Shown here one piece after another: positions 1-5,612 of a stretch of DNA of 9,998 nt. The stretch spans positions 1-9,998 of the forward strand of contig PIYJ01000045.1 in assembly GCA_003601725.1 (NCBI GenBank), in the 5' to 3' direction. The number at the start of each line of letters is the position of its first letter. Within the stretch, counting starts at the first letter, position 1. Under the pieces are notes generated by a model. The model ran no database searches, had not been told where the DNA came from, and saw nothing but the letters and a program-made list of their open reading frames with translations. This stretch comes from Candidatus Bathyarchaeota archaeon (GTDB taxonomy: Archaea; Thermoproteota; Bathyarchaeia; Bathyarchaeales; DTEX01). Made by a program: the position numbers and the translations under genes.

Positions 1-33
1 CTTCGGAACTTCGCTGGAATTGTGAAACGATGA
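1..33 (+). CDS. hisH: C-terminal end of imidazole glycerol phosphate synthase subunit HisH (partial)
   Basis: The window opens in frame with the last ten codons of a gene, LRNFAGIVKR, followed by TGA at 31-33. The pattern L(L/R)xNFxxIV is how HisH glutamine amidotransferases commonly end, and the gene sits directly ahead of hisA and hisF, where hisH is usually found in archaeal his operons. HisH would supply ammonia from glutamine to HisF. The call rests on ten residues plus context, so it is tentative. Confidence 0.5.
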   Translation, partial: LRNFAGIVKR

Positions 34-50
34 ATAGGAGACGCTGAGGC

Positions 51-773
51 GTGGAGGTCATCCCAGCCGTCGACATCATGAAAGGCAGGGTGGTCAGGCT
101 CCTCAGGGGAGATCCCAAGCTGATGAGCTCATACGATCATCTCGGCGATCCCGTTCAGCTCGCAAAGAGATGGGAGACTGAAGGAGCCAGATTCATCCAC
201 GTAATCGACTTGGACGCCGCTTTGGGAATGGGGAGAAACCTGAATGTAATCGAGTCTGTCGTAAAGGCCGTTAATGTTCCCGTACAGGTTGGCGGCGGAA
301 TCAGGAGCTTGGAGCTCGCAAAGAAGATGTTGTCGATAGGTGTGGAACGCATAATCCTCGGCTCCCTCGCCTTCTCAGACTCTTCTGCTGTGGAGGCTCT
401 TCTAGAGGAGTTTGGGGCGAAACGTGTTGTTGTCGCTTTGGATCATCGGGAAGGCATCGTTGCGATCAAAGGCTGGAAGGCTTCAGCCGGGATACCAATC
501 GAGGAGGCTGCTGAGAAGTTTAGAAGGTTAGGTGTCAGACTCTTTCTGGTGACCTCCATCGCTCGGGATGGTACGCTGTTTGGGCCTGACTTGCAAATTT
601 TATCTAAGCTTTGCCGTCGCGGCTACGAAGTGATAGCGGCGGGGGGAATCAGCAGCATCGATGATCTTTTGGCTTTGAAGCGACTTGGGGTTCACGGGGT
701 TGTTGTTGGAAAGGCCATTTATGAGGGAAGGCTCAGCCTAAGTGAAGCTTTAAGAGCAGTTATGGATGAATAA
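51..773 (+). CDS. hisA: ProFAR isomerase HisA (phosphoribosylformimino-5-aminoimidazole carboxamide ribotide isomerase)
   Basis: This cytoplasmic enzyme isomerises ProFAR to PRFAR, the step before HisHF. The 240-residue protein has the usual length and the half-barrel repeat of the family. It begins MEVIPAVDI, with the first catalytic aspartate at D8. The first phosphate loop is GGGIR at 81-85, the second catalytic aspartate is D131 in VVVALDHREG, the SIARDGTLFGPD segment lies at 169-180, and the second phosphate loop is AAGGISS at 196-202. The GTG start at 51 gives the canonical N-terminus, with a GGAG ribosome binding site at 37-40. It lies 17 bases after the hisH stop and 21 before hisF, so it is an operon gene. 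TrpF/PriA-like dual activity cannot be excluded, but the context favours plain HisA. Confidence 0.96.
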   Translation: MEVIPAVDIMKGRVVRLLRGDPKLMSSYDHLGDPVQLAKRWETEGARFIHVIDLDAALGMGRNLNVIESVVKAVNVPVQVGGGIRSLELAKKMLSIGVERIILGSLAFSDSSAVEALLEEFGAKRVVVALDHREGIVAIKGWKASAGIPIEEAAEKFRRLGVRLFLVTSIARDGTLFGPDLQILSKLCRRGYEVIAAGGISSIDDLLALKRLGVHGVVVGKAIYEGRLSLSEALRAVMDE

Positions 774-794
774 GGGTCTGGACGGAGAAGAAGT

Positions 795-1604
795 ATGGTC
801 TTAGCTAAGAGGATAATTCCTTGTTTGGATGTGGATCATGGCAGAGTCGTTAAGGGCATCCGATTCATTAACCGAAGAGGCGCTGGCGACCCGGTTGAGC
901 TTGGGAGACGATACAGCGAGGAGGGAGCTGACGAGCTTGTCTTCCTGGACATAACAGCTTCACCTGAGAAGAGGGAGATCCTAAAGGATGTTGTCCGAGC
1001 TGTCGCATCGGAGATTGATATTCCCTTCACCGTAGGCGGGGGAATCCGAAGCGTTGAAGATGCACGTCTCGTCTTGTGTAACGGAGCGGATAAGGTTTCG
1101 ATCAACACAGCTGCCGTTGAGAATCCTAAATTGATCAGCGAATTAGCTGAGACCTTCGGCAGTCAATGCGTTGTCGTCGCGATCGATGCGAAGAGGAGAT
1201 ATGAGGCTCGACGGGGCAAAACTGTGGTTGAGACCGCTGAGGGTGCCTGCTGGTTTGAGGTTCACGTTTACGGTGGAACTGGAGGCAAGCCTACAGGTAT
1301 TGATGCGCTTCAGTGGGCTGTTGAGGCTGCGGAGCTGGGAGCTGGTGAGCTTCTCGTAACTTCGATGGATAGGGATGGAACTGAAGATGGATATGACATT
1401 GAATTAACCCGAAACATTGTTGAACGAGTTAACATCCCAGTCATAGCGAGTGGAGGAGCTGGGAACCCCGAGCATTTCCTCGAAGCCTTCACGCTTGGAA
1501 AGGCAGATGCGGCTTTAGCTGCCTCCGTCTTCCACTTTGGCGAGTATCCCATCTCAGTTGTGAAACGGTTTCTAGCCGAGAAGGGGGTGCCGATAAGGCT
1601 TTGA
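795..1604 (+). CDS. hisF: Imidazole glycerol phosphate synthase cyclase subunit HisF
   Basis: HisF converts PRFAR plus HisH-derived ammonia to imidazole glycerol phosphate and AICAR. This 269-residue protein is a (beta/alpha)8 barrel paralogous to HisA. It starts with KRIIPCLDVDHGRVVKG: the first catalytic aspartate is D12 and the conserved ammonia-gate lysine is K20. It then shows VGGGIRS at 80-86, the second catalytic aspartate D131 in VVVAIDAKR, TSMDRDGTEDGYD at 189-201 and ASGGAGN at 218-224. The length beyond the roughly 253 residues of bacterial forms comes mainly from a segment around residues 140-160, as in other archaeal HisF proteins. The ATG is preceded by GGAGAAG at 784-790. Its stop overlaps the hisI start. 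Confidence 0.97.
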   Translation: MVLAKRIIPCLDVDHGRVVKGIRFINRRGAGDPVELGRRYSEEGADELVFLDITASPEKREILKDVVRAVASEIDIPFTVGGGIRSVEDARLVLCNGADKVSINTAAVENPKLISELAETFGSQCVVVAIDAKRRYEARRGKTVVETAEGACWFEVHVYGGTGGKPTGIDALQWAVEAAELGAGELLVTSMDRDGTEDGYDIELTRNIVERVNIPVIASGGAGNPEHFLEAFTLGKADAALAASVFHFGEYPISVVKRFLAEKGVPIRL

Positions 1605-1960
1605 AGTTCAGAAGGCTTGTAAGCATAGATGAGTTGGATTTCGAGAAGGGGAAAGGCCTAGTTCCCGTTGTTGTTCAGGATTTTAAATCCCTAAGAGTCT
1701 TGACTCTTGCTTATGCTGACCGTGAGGCTCTAGAGATGACGATAAAGACTGGATATGCATATTTCTTCAGGAGGTCTTTCGGCCGCGTCATGAAGAAGGG
1801 TGAAACCTCCGGGAACGTTCAGAAGGTTAAGGATATCCTTGTTGACTGTGACATGGATGCAGTGTTATATCTAGTTGAACCGAAGGGTCCAGCGTGCCAT
1901 CTAGGTGAAGAAACGTGCTTTCATAATGGACTGAAAGATTATGCTGAAAGGAAGAAATAG
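1601..1960 (+). CDS. hisI: Phosphoribosyl-AMP cyclohydrolase HisI
   Basis: HisI opens the adenine ring of phosphoribosyl-AMP, using zinc and magnesium. The 119-residue protein is the stand-alone form; no HisE domain is fused, so PR-ATP pyrophosphohydrolase must be encoded elsewhere. Visible motifs are AYADREAL at 37-44, KKGETSGNVQ at 65-74, the magnesium-binding DCDMD at 82-86, and GPACHLGEETCF at 96-107. The zinc ligands are probably C83, C99 and C106. The start is TTG at 1601, overlapping the hisF TGA by the sequence TTGA, with GGGGGTG at 1583-1589 as ribosome binding site; this indicates translational coupling to hisF. A stem-loop and T-run follow immediately, so it appears to be the last gene of the operon. 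Confidence 0.95.
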   Translation: MKFRRLVSIDELDFEKGKGLVPVVVQDFKSLRVLTLAYADREALEMTIKTGYAYFFRRSFGRVMKKGETSGNVQKVKDILVDCDMDAVLYLVEPKGPACHLGEETCFHNGLKDYAERKK

Positions 1961-1977
1961 CAGCTATTCCTTTTTTT
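1956..1977 (+). terminator. Probable terminator of the his operon
   Basis: A short inverted repeat, AATAG-CAG-CTATT (1956-1968), overlaps the hisI stop and is followed by CC and seven Ts at 1971-1977. Another seven-T tract lies at 1991-1997. T-runs terminate archaeal transcription with or without a hairpin, and no + strand gene follows until 3375. Confidence 0.55.
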
Positions 1978-2144
1978 GTTTTGCGTGGAATTTTTTTCTT
2001 TAAATACTTTATATACTTGGATTCAGCTGGATTCATCACAGTTTAGTGCCGTTGCTATTTTTCAATGTTTATTTTCGATTCATCTATAAAAGACGCGGCG
2101 GAGCCCTTCTAAAAAATGGCCGGGGCTCGGTATTTCTCATAAGG
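1978..2144. other. Intergenic region between hisI and L38e, AT-rich then GC-rich
   Basis: No gene is supported here. The left part is AT-rich with TATA-like text at 1998-2016 and a direct repeat GGATTCA at 2019-2025 and 2029-2035, spaced ten bases. The right part holds a six-base inverted repeat, GAGCCC at 2101-2106 and GGGCTC at 2123-2128, flanking an A6 run at 2111-2116. Read on the - strand this is a stem enclosing a T6 run, and it may mark the 3' end of the L38e transcript. No RNA gene could be recognised. Confidence 0.35.
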
Positions 2145-2339
2145 TTAGATCTCGCGTACTTCACACTGTAGTTTCTTCAAGACTTCGTCGGTTTGGGACG
2201 GTTTGACCTTTAAGGTGTAAAGCTTCCGGGGGGTTCGGATCTTCAGCTTAACAATGTCCTTAAGTCGTTTCACGGCGCAGTATTCAGCCTTTTCAGAGAT
2301 CTTCACGAATTCATCTACATCTTTGATTTCAACGGGCAT
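2145..2339 (-). CDS. rpl38e: Ribosomal protein L38e (eL38)
   Basis: This is a small component of the large ribosomal subunit, known from eukaryotes and some archaea, chiefly the TACK lineages. The protein is 64 residues from the preferred start and begins MPVEIKDVDEF, matching the MPxEIKxxxxF opening of L38e. Basic, hydrophobic segments follow: VKRLKDIVKLKIRTPRKLYTL aligns by eye with the family core KxKxNxxKFKVRCSxYLYTL. An ATG five codons upstream (2354) is possible. The ATG at 2339 is favoured because GGTGA, complementary to the archaeal 16S 3' end, lies eight bases before it, and because it gives the canonical N-terminus. The gene stands alone with its own TATA-like sequence, away from the ribosomal protein operons. 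Confidence 0.86.
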   Translation of the reverse strand: MPVEIKDVDEFVKISEKAEYCAVKRLKDIVKLKIRTPRKLYTLKVKPSQTDEVLKKLQCEVREI

Positions 2340-2383
2340 TCTCTGAGTCACCATTCTTTTGAAGGATACTTATCGTTAGATCT

Positions 2384-2398
2384 GATTATATTCTTTAT
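2384..2398 (-). promoter_or_regulatory. TATA-like promoter element for L38e
   Basis: On the - strand the segment reads AAAGAATATAATC, an A/T-rich TATA-like stretch centred about 50 bases before the preferred L38e start. Transcription would begin about 23-25 bases downstream of it, giving a short leader that carries the GGTGA site. The assignment rests on position and composition only. Confidence 0.35.
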
Positions 2399-2409
2399 GG
2401 CGCACGTTT

Positions 2410-3249
2410 TCACTCGAATTTTAATTTTACCGCTTTCATCTCTTCTTCTCTGTAGAATCTAAGCCTATTCATGAGCTGACGGAAGTCAACTTTGTGAGCG
2501 TCAAATTCCGGTCCATCAACGCAGGCGAATTTGATCTCTCCGCCGACTTTAACTCTGCATGCTCCACACATGCCGGTTCCATCAACCATTATCGGGTTTA
2601 AGCTCACAATAGTCTTTATCTTATACGGGCGGGTCACCTCTGCGACCGCTCTCATCATTGGAACGGGCCCGGCCGCCATCACCAAATCGAATCTTTTCCC
2701 CTCTGAAATGAGATTTTTAAGAACATCCGATGTGAACCCTTTAATTCCTTTTGATCCGTCATCCGTTGATATATGAATCTCATCGCTTACTGCTCGAAGA
2801 TCATCCTCCAAAAGAAGCAGACTTTCAGTTCGAGCCCCCAAAATCGTAATAACACGGTTTCCACATGACTTTAAGGCTCGAATCCAAGGATATATCAGAG
2901 CCGTTCCGACGCCTCCGCCTATAACTGCGACTGTTCCATAATTCTTTATCTCCGTGGGGTTACCTAAAGGACCAATAACGTCCATTATGTAGTCTCCTGC
3001 TTTAAGGTTTCCAAGCTTTTTCGTTGAGACTCCAACCTCTTGGAATATCAACGTGATTAATCCCTCAGCTGGCTTCCAGTCAACCAAAGTCAGCGGGAAC
3101 CGTTCCCCGTACTCGTCAACTCTGAGAATCACGAACTGGCCGGCTTGAGCCTTACTTGCTATAAGCGGAGCGTGAACGACTATGCGTTTAATGTTCGGCG
3201 CCAATTCCTCGATGCTTATAACCTTAAATTTTTTGGGCGTTGAAGGCAC
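2410..3249 (-). CDS. NfnA/SudB-like FAD- and [2Fe-2S]-containing oxidoreductase subunit (ferredoxin–NADP reductase / sulfide dehydrogenase small subunit type)
   Basis: This 279-residue flavoprotein belongs to the ferredoxin-NADP-reductase superfamily branch containing NfnA (NfnI-S), SudB and PyrK. Domain order: an FAD-binding beta barrel (about 1-100) with GQFVILRVDEYGERFPLTL; an NAD(P)-binding Rossmann domain starting AVIGGGVGTALIYP (108-121); MAAGPVPMMRAV (191-202); and a C-terminal [2Fe-2S] motif, DGTGMCGACRVKVGG, then FACVDGPEFDAHKVDF. Cluster ligands are probably C228, C231 and C243, with D223 a possible fourth, as reported for NfnA. That DGTGMCGAC signature favours NfnA/SudB over PyrK. 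NfnA normally pairs with a larger GltD-like subunit (NfnB/SudA), but none is in this window. The start is GTG at 3249, with an in-frame TGA just upstream and no strong ribosome binding site. It is divergent from a thioredoxin gene. Confidence 0.85.
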   Translation of the reverse strand: MPSTPKKFKVISIEELAPNIKRIVVHAPLIASKAQAGQFVILRVDEYGERFPLTLVDWKPAEGLITLIFQEVGVSTKKLGNLKAGDYIMDVIGPLGNPTEIKNYGTVAVIGGGVGTALIYPWIRALKSCGNRVITILGARTESLLLLEDDLRAVSDEIHISTDDGSKGIKGFTSDVLKNLISEGKRFDLVMAAGPVPMMRAVAEVTRPYKIKTIVSLNPIMVDGTGMCGACRVKVGGEIKFACVDGPEFDAHKVDFRQLMNRLRFYREEEMKAVKLKFE

Positions 3250-3293
3250 CTCGTTAATCCGTCTTCAGATGACCTTAAATCCAAAAAATCACA

Positions 3294-3304
3294 GTTATAA
3301 ATCT
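3294..3304. promoter_or_regulatory. TATA-like element in the NfnA-like/thioredoxin divergent region
   Basis: GTTATAAATCT on the + strand (AGATTTATAAC on the -) is the best TATA-like sequence in the 125-bp divergent gap. For the - strand gene starting at 3249 it would place transcription initiation near 3272, with a leader of about 20 bases. It could also serve the thioredoxin gene, giving a leader of about 50 bases. Which strand it serves cannot be decided from sequence. Confidence 0.4.
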
Positions 3305-3354
3305 TTCAGTTTTCTTTTCGGAAGACTTAAGTGTCTCTATTTTCCAAAATACTG

Positions 3355-3371
3355 TAATTCCCGGGGAATTA
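3355..3371. promoter_or_regulatory. 17-bp hyphenated palindrome upstream of the thioredoxin gene, candidate operator
   Basis: TAATTCCC, a central G, then GGGAATTA form perfect 8-bp arms ending three bases before the thioredoxin ATG. The GGGG at 3363-3366, the likely ribosome binding site, lies inside it. A one-base spacer is too tight for an eight-pair RNA hairpin, so a DNA site for a dimeric regulator is the more natural reading. Confidence 0.45.
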
Positions 3372-3374
3372 GCC

Positions 3375-3788
3375 ATGGAGAAAGATGAAGAACTCGAAAG
3401 GATCAGACGCAAGAAATTGGAGGAGATGATGAAGAGTCTTAGAACCTCAAAGGAAGCTAAACCGAAGATCGATAAGCCCATAGAAGTCACAGACTCAAAC
3501 TTTTATGAAGTAGTAAAAAGCGGCGGGTTAGTCGTCGTTGACTGCTGGGCAGCATGGTGTGCTCCATGCCGCATAGTAAGTCCGATAATAGGTGAGCTCG
3601 CAAGGGAATACGCGGGGAAGATCCTCTTCGGAAAGCTGAATGTAGACTTGAATCGGAAGATCCCCATGGAGTATCAGATAATGAGCATCCCGACAATATT
3701 GATCTTCAAAGACGGAAAACTTGTAGATAGAATCATAGGCGCCAGACCGCGAAGAGCTCTAGAATCGGCAATAACCAAGTATCTATAG
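3375..3788 (+). CDS. Thioredoxin with charged N-terminal extension
   Basis: The 137-residue protein has a thioredoxin fold from about residue 35 to the end. The active site is WCAPC at 61-65 (C62, C65) within VVVDCWAAWCAPCR, the buried aspartate is D56, and the cis-proline is P106 in SIPT. FKDGKLVDRIIGARP follows at 111-125. CAPC replaces the commoner CGPC, and cysteine (C57) replaces the usual phenylalanine of VDFWA. The first 30 residues form a charged, probably helical extension, MEKDEELERIRRKKLEEMMK, absent from minimal thioredoxins of about 105 residues. It presumably acts as a cytoplasmic disulfide reductase; there is no signal peptide. The ATG at 3375 has GGGG at 3363-3366. It is divergent from an NAD(P)H flavoprotein and carries a palindrome just upstream. 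Confidence 0.93.
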   Translation: MEKDEELERIRRKKLEEMMKSLRTSKEAKPKIDKPIEVTDSNFYEVVKSGGLVVVDCWAAWCAPCRIVSPIIGELAREYAGKILFGKLNVDLNRKIPMEYQIMSIPTILIFKDGKLVDRIIGARPRRALESAITKYL

Positions 3789-3794
3789 AGATTA

Positions 3795-3811
3795 AGCCAA
3801 GCGCTTTGGCT
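3795..3811. terminator. Inverted repeat between the convergent thioredoxin and rsmA genes
   Basis: AGCCAA, a five-base spacer (GCGCT) and TTGGCT lie seven bases after the thioredoxin stop and 26 bases beyond the rsmA stop, followed by CTTTAAAT. A hairpin at the meeting point of two convergent genes suggests a shared 3' end or terminator. The T-run is short, so this is tentative. Confidence 0.4.
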
Positions 3812-3836
3812 CTTTAAATCCTAAAAGGGAATCCGC

Positions 3837-4676
3837 CTATAGAAGCCCGCTCTTACGTAGTTCTCTAACAATCTCGTCAGCAACCAAACCGATCTCTTCA
3901 GGGGATAATTCTCTCGGCCGCCTATCACGAAAGGGCAGAGAATCAGCAATCTTCATCGCTTCTTTGCTGGGAAGTCTGAATCTGCCGAAGAAAGGCTTAA
4001 TGGCGTTTCTAAGCTTTTTATTCTTCTGAGTGAAGATCGCTCGGACAACATCGAAGAAGATCTCCTCGTCGATTACTCTGAAGGGGGACTTTCTAGGCCT
4101 CAAACGGATTATCAGTGAATCCACCTTAGGCGAGGGCCAAAAGGATTCTTTAGGGATGGCATCTAGAATCTCAACGTCAGCCCGATAGTAGGTTGTTACT
4201 GTAAGCCTGCCGTAATCTTTCGAGCCGACGGATGCCGTAAGCCGTCTGGCAAACTCTTCTTGGAAGGATAGAACTGCCTGTTCAAACGGTCTATTTAGAA
4301 GCCAAAATTGTAGGGGGGACGATATGGAATAAGGAGGAGTGGATACAACCTTGTTGAAGTGTGGGACACTGATTTTCATGACGTCTCCATGCAGAATCGT
4401 TATGTTACCATACGTCTTTAGCCTCTTCTTCAAAGCTTTCACAAGCCTTTCATCAATCTCAACAGCGATCACCCTTTCAGCGTTTTCGGCGAGCCTTTCA
4501 GTCAGAAAGCCGAATCCAGCTCCAACTTCGAGAACCGTGTCGCTACTACTTACAGAGGCATAACAAACCATCTTATGCAAGATCTCTTCATCCACAAGGA
4601 AATTTTGTCCCAACCGCTTCTTCGGAATAATCTTGTAATATCTTAGAAGCCTCTTCGTCTCGTCGAGAAGGCTCAT
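3837..4676 (-). CDS. ksgA: 16S rRNA (adenine-N6,N6)-dimethyltransferase RsmA/KsgA (Dim1)
   Basis: This enzyme transfers four methyl groups from SAM to two adjacent adenines in helix 45 of 16S rRNA, a late small-subunit maturation step. The 279-residue protein shows the family signature PKKRLGQNFL (18-27), SAM motif I VLEVGAGFGFLTE (48-60), the acidic VEIDERL (72-78), HGDVMKI (96-102), QEEFARRLTASVGSKDYGRL (139-158) and FWPSPKVDSLIIRL (179-192). Motif IV is VSTPPYSISSP (111-121), where most family members have NLPY or NIPY, so the catalytic asparagine position is T113. All other motifs are intact, so it is probably active. The ATG at 4676 has GGTGA at 4681-4685. It lies downstream of the DUF655 gene with a 101-bp gap, following a gene order common in archaea. 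Confidence 0.95.
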   Translation of the reverse strand: MSLLDETKRLLRYYKIIPKKRLGQNFLVDEEILHKMVCYASVSSSDTVLEVGAGFGFLTERLAENAERVIAVEIDERLVKALKKRLKTYGNITILHGDVMKISVPHFNKVVSTPPYSISSPLQFWLLNRPFEQAVLSFQEEFARRLTASVGSKDYGRLTVTTYYRADVEILDAIPKESFWPSPKVDSLIIRLRPRKSPFRVIDEEIFFDVVRAIFTQKNKKLRNAIKPFFGRFRLPSKEAMKIADSLPFRDRRPRELSPEEIGLVADEIVRELRKSGLL

Positions 4677-4680
4677 ACAT

Positions 4681-4700
4681 TCACCAACGCTGAAAGGTGA
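4681..4700 (-). promoter_or_regulatory. Ribosome binding site of ksgA within a small inverted repeat
   Basis: On the - strand the order is TCACC (4700-4696), ten bases, GGTGA (4685-4681), AATGT and the ATG of ksgA. If the transcript starts upstream of 4700, the 5-bp stem would cover the ribosome binding site. UCACC also copies the anti-Shine-Dalgarno core of 16S rRNA. If transcription starts nearer the gene, only the ribosome binding site is present. Confidence 0.35.
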
Positions 4701-4707
4701 GAACCCC

Positions 4708-4764
4708 TAATTATCAGCTAATCTTCACGGTGTTTAGCTAGAAGGGTACAAAATTATAAGATTA
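4708..4764 (-). promoter_or_regulatory. Possible ksgA promoter region
   Basis: Two TATA-like stretches on the - strand lie in the gap upstream of ksgA: AATCTTATAATTTTG (4764-4750) and GATAATTAG (4715-4707). The nearer one would give a leader of roughly ten bases containing the GGTGA site; the farther one a leader of about 55 bases containing the inverted repeat. Read-through from the DUF655 gene is also possible. Confidence 0.3.
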
Positions 4765-4777
4765 AAAATGATAATTA

Positions 4778-5356
4778 TCAGGAAGGACGGGTGAAGAGCC
4801 TATATTTGCTCTCTTCGGAGAGCTCTTCTATTACTCGTTTTGTTATAAGCTTCGCTGGGTTTGGTATATTGATTCGCCGTTGGAGATCTTCGAAGCTCTC
4901 GAAAGGCTTCTTTTCACGTTCATCAAGAATGTTCCACATGTACTTCTTCCCTATGCCGGGTATAAGTTCAAGCATATGCATTCTAGGCGTTATAGGTTGA
5001 GCGGTATTGAAGAAATTCACGAACCACTTTTCTCTCTTCAGAACTATATGTTCAACTGCGTTCTCAAGCTCCATCTTCGCATTCGCTGTTAACTCATCAT
5101 AGCCTATTCTGCCCAGTATATAGGCGATTTCCTTTCGGGATTCCTTCCCAACATAAACTCTGTCAAGCGGCTTAAGCGTCACTCCAACCTTCACATTCGC
5201 CTCAAGCAGAGTGAAATAGCTCTCACCGATAAGCTGAACAACGGCTCCTGCCCTATACTTCCCCCTTGCCCCAGGTTTGCCGAATGGCAGATAATCTAGG
5301 ACATACGCATTCTCTTCATAAAGATGCTTGCTTTCTCTCTCCCTACGTTCAGACAT
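4778..5356 (-). CDS. DUF655 family protein (OB-like fold plus helix-hairpin-helix, predicted nucleic acid-binding)
   Basis: This 192-residue protein matches the archaeal DUF655 family. It shows the diagnostic VLDYLPFGKP (19-28), an OB-like beta region (about 33-75: AGAVVQLIGESYFTLLEA, then VKPL-like and VYVGKE), IGYDELT (84-90), a central helical part, and a helix-hairpin-helix MLELIPGIGKKYMWNILDER (128-147). A second helical pair lies near 157-180 (LQRRINIPNPAKLITKRV). Such modules bind RNA or DNA without sequence specificity. The family's biochemical role is unknown to me, but its conserved place between rpoF and ksgA suggests work on rRNA or transcription. The ATG at 5356 has a purine-rich GGAAGGAAGGGAAG ahead of it. 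It is separated from rpoF by an unusual 256-bp gap, so it may have its own promoter. Confidence 0.88.
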   Translation of the reverse strand: MSERRERESKHLYEENAYVLDYLPFGKPGARGKYRAGAVVQLIGESYFTLLEANVKVGVTLKPLDRVYVGKESRKEIAYILGRIGYDELTANAKMELENAVEHIVLKREKWFVNFFNTAQPITPRMHMLELIPGIGKKYMWNILDEREKKPFESFEDLQRRINIPNPAKLITKRVIEELSEESKYRLFTRPS

Positions 5357-5612
5357 TTCTTCCCTTCCTTCCTTTTTTATTTCTTGATAAAAATAAGGAA
5401 ACTCTCCTTTGGGAATTCCAAATCTTCTTAAATTTTTTTCATCGACAAAAGTTTGAGTATCCTTCCTAAAACGAATAGAGAATGATCATTCTCAGCTGAG
5501 ACTCCCAGTAAAGATCTACAATAGAGAATCTGTTCTATATACATTTGAATCTCACCAGACAACTGTAAATCTTTACGTCTAAAACTCTAATAACTCTTTT
5601 CTTTAAGAACTT
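5357..5612. promoter_or_regulatory. 256-bp gap between rpoF and the DUF655 gene with a candidate promoter and palindromes
   Basis: No gene is supported here. On the - strand a TATA-like AAATTTAAG (about 5435-5425) precedes the DUF655 gene by roughly 70 bases, and a palindrome GGAATTCC sits at 5412-5419 near the expected transcription start. Farther upstream lies a 16-bp perfect palindrome and a repeated AATAGAGAAT, listed separately. The gap is unusual inside an otherwise compact gene block. Confidence 0.4.
5478..5504. repeat. 16-bp perfect palindrome with overlapping 10-bp palindrome
   Basis: GAGAATGATCATTCTC (5478-5493) is a perfect palindrome. Its last three bases begin a second perfect palindrome, CTCAGCTGAG (5491-5500), whose end begins GAGACTC (5498-5504). 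AATAGAGAAT occurs at 5474-5483, entering the palindrome, and again at 5520-5529, where ATAGA and TCTAT form flanking arms (5521-5525 and 5534-5538). This looks like regulator binding DNA, but no regulator can be named. Confidence 0.5.

Noticed and set aside
1998..2035. TATA-like runs with a ten-base-spaced GGATTCA repeat after hisI
   Set aside because: No + strand gene follows and no - strand gene begins nearby. The A/T-rich runs are explained by the his terminator region, so no promoter was called.
1827..2039. Open frame on the - strand across the end of hisI and into the intergenic region
   Set aside because: It overlaps hisI, has no recognisable family and no ribosome binding site, and its composition follows the hisI codons in another frame.
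4706..4781. TAATTATCAG repeated at 4708-4717 and 4772-4781, and CCCTAATTATC shared with 7640-7651 upstream of pus10
   Set aside because: Shared 10-11-base A/T-rich strings are expected several times by chance in 10 kb. The two upstream copies sit at different distances from their genes.
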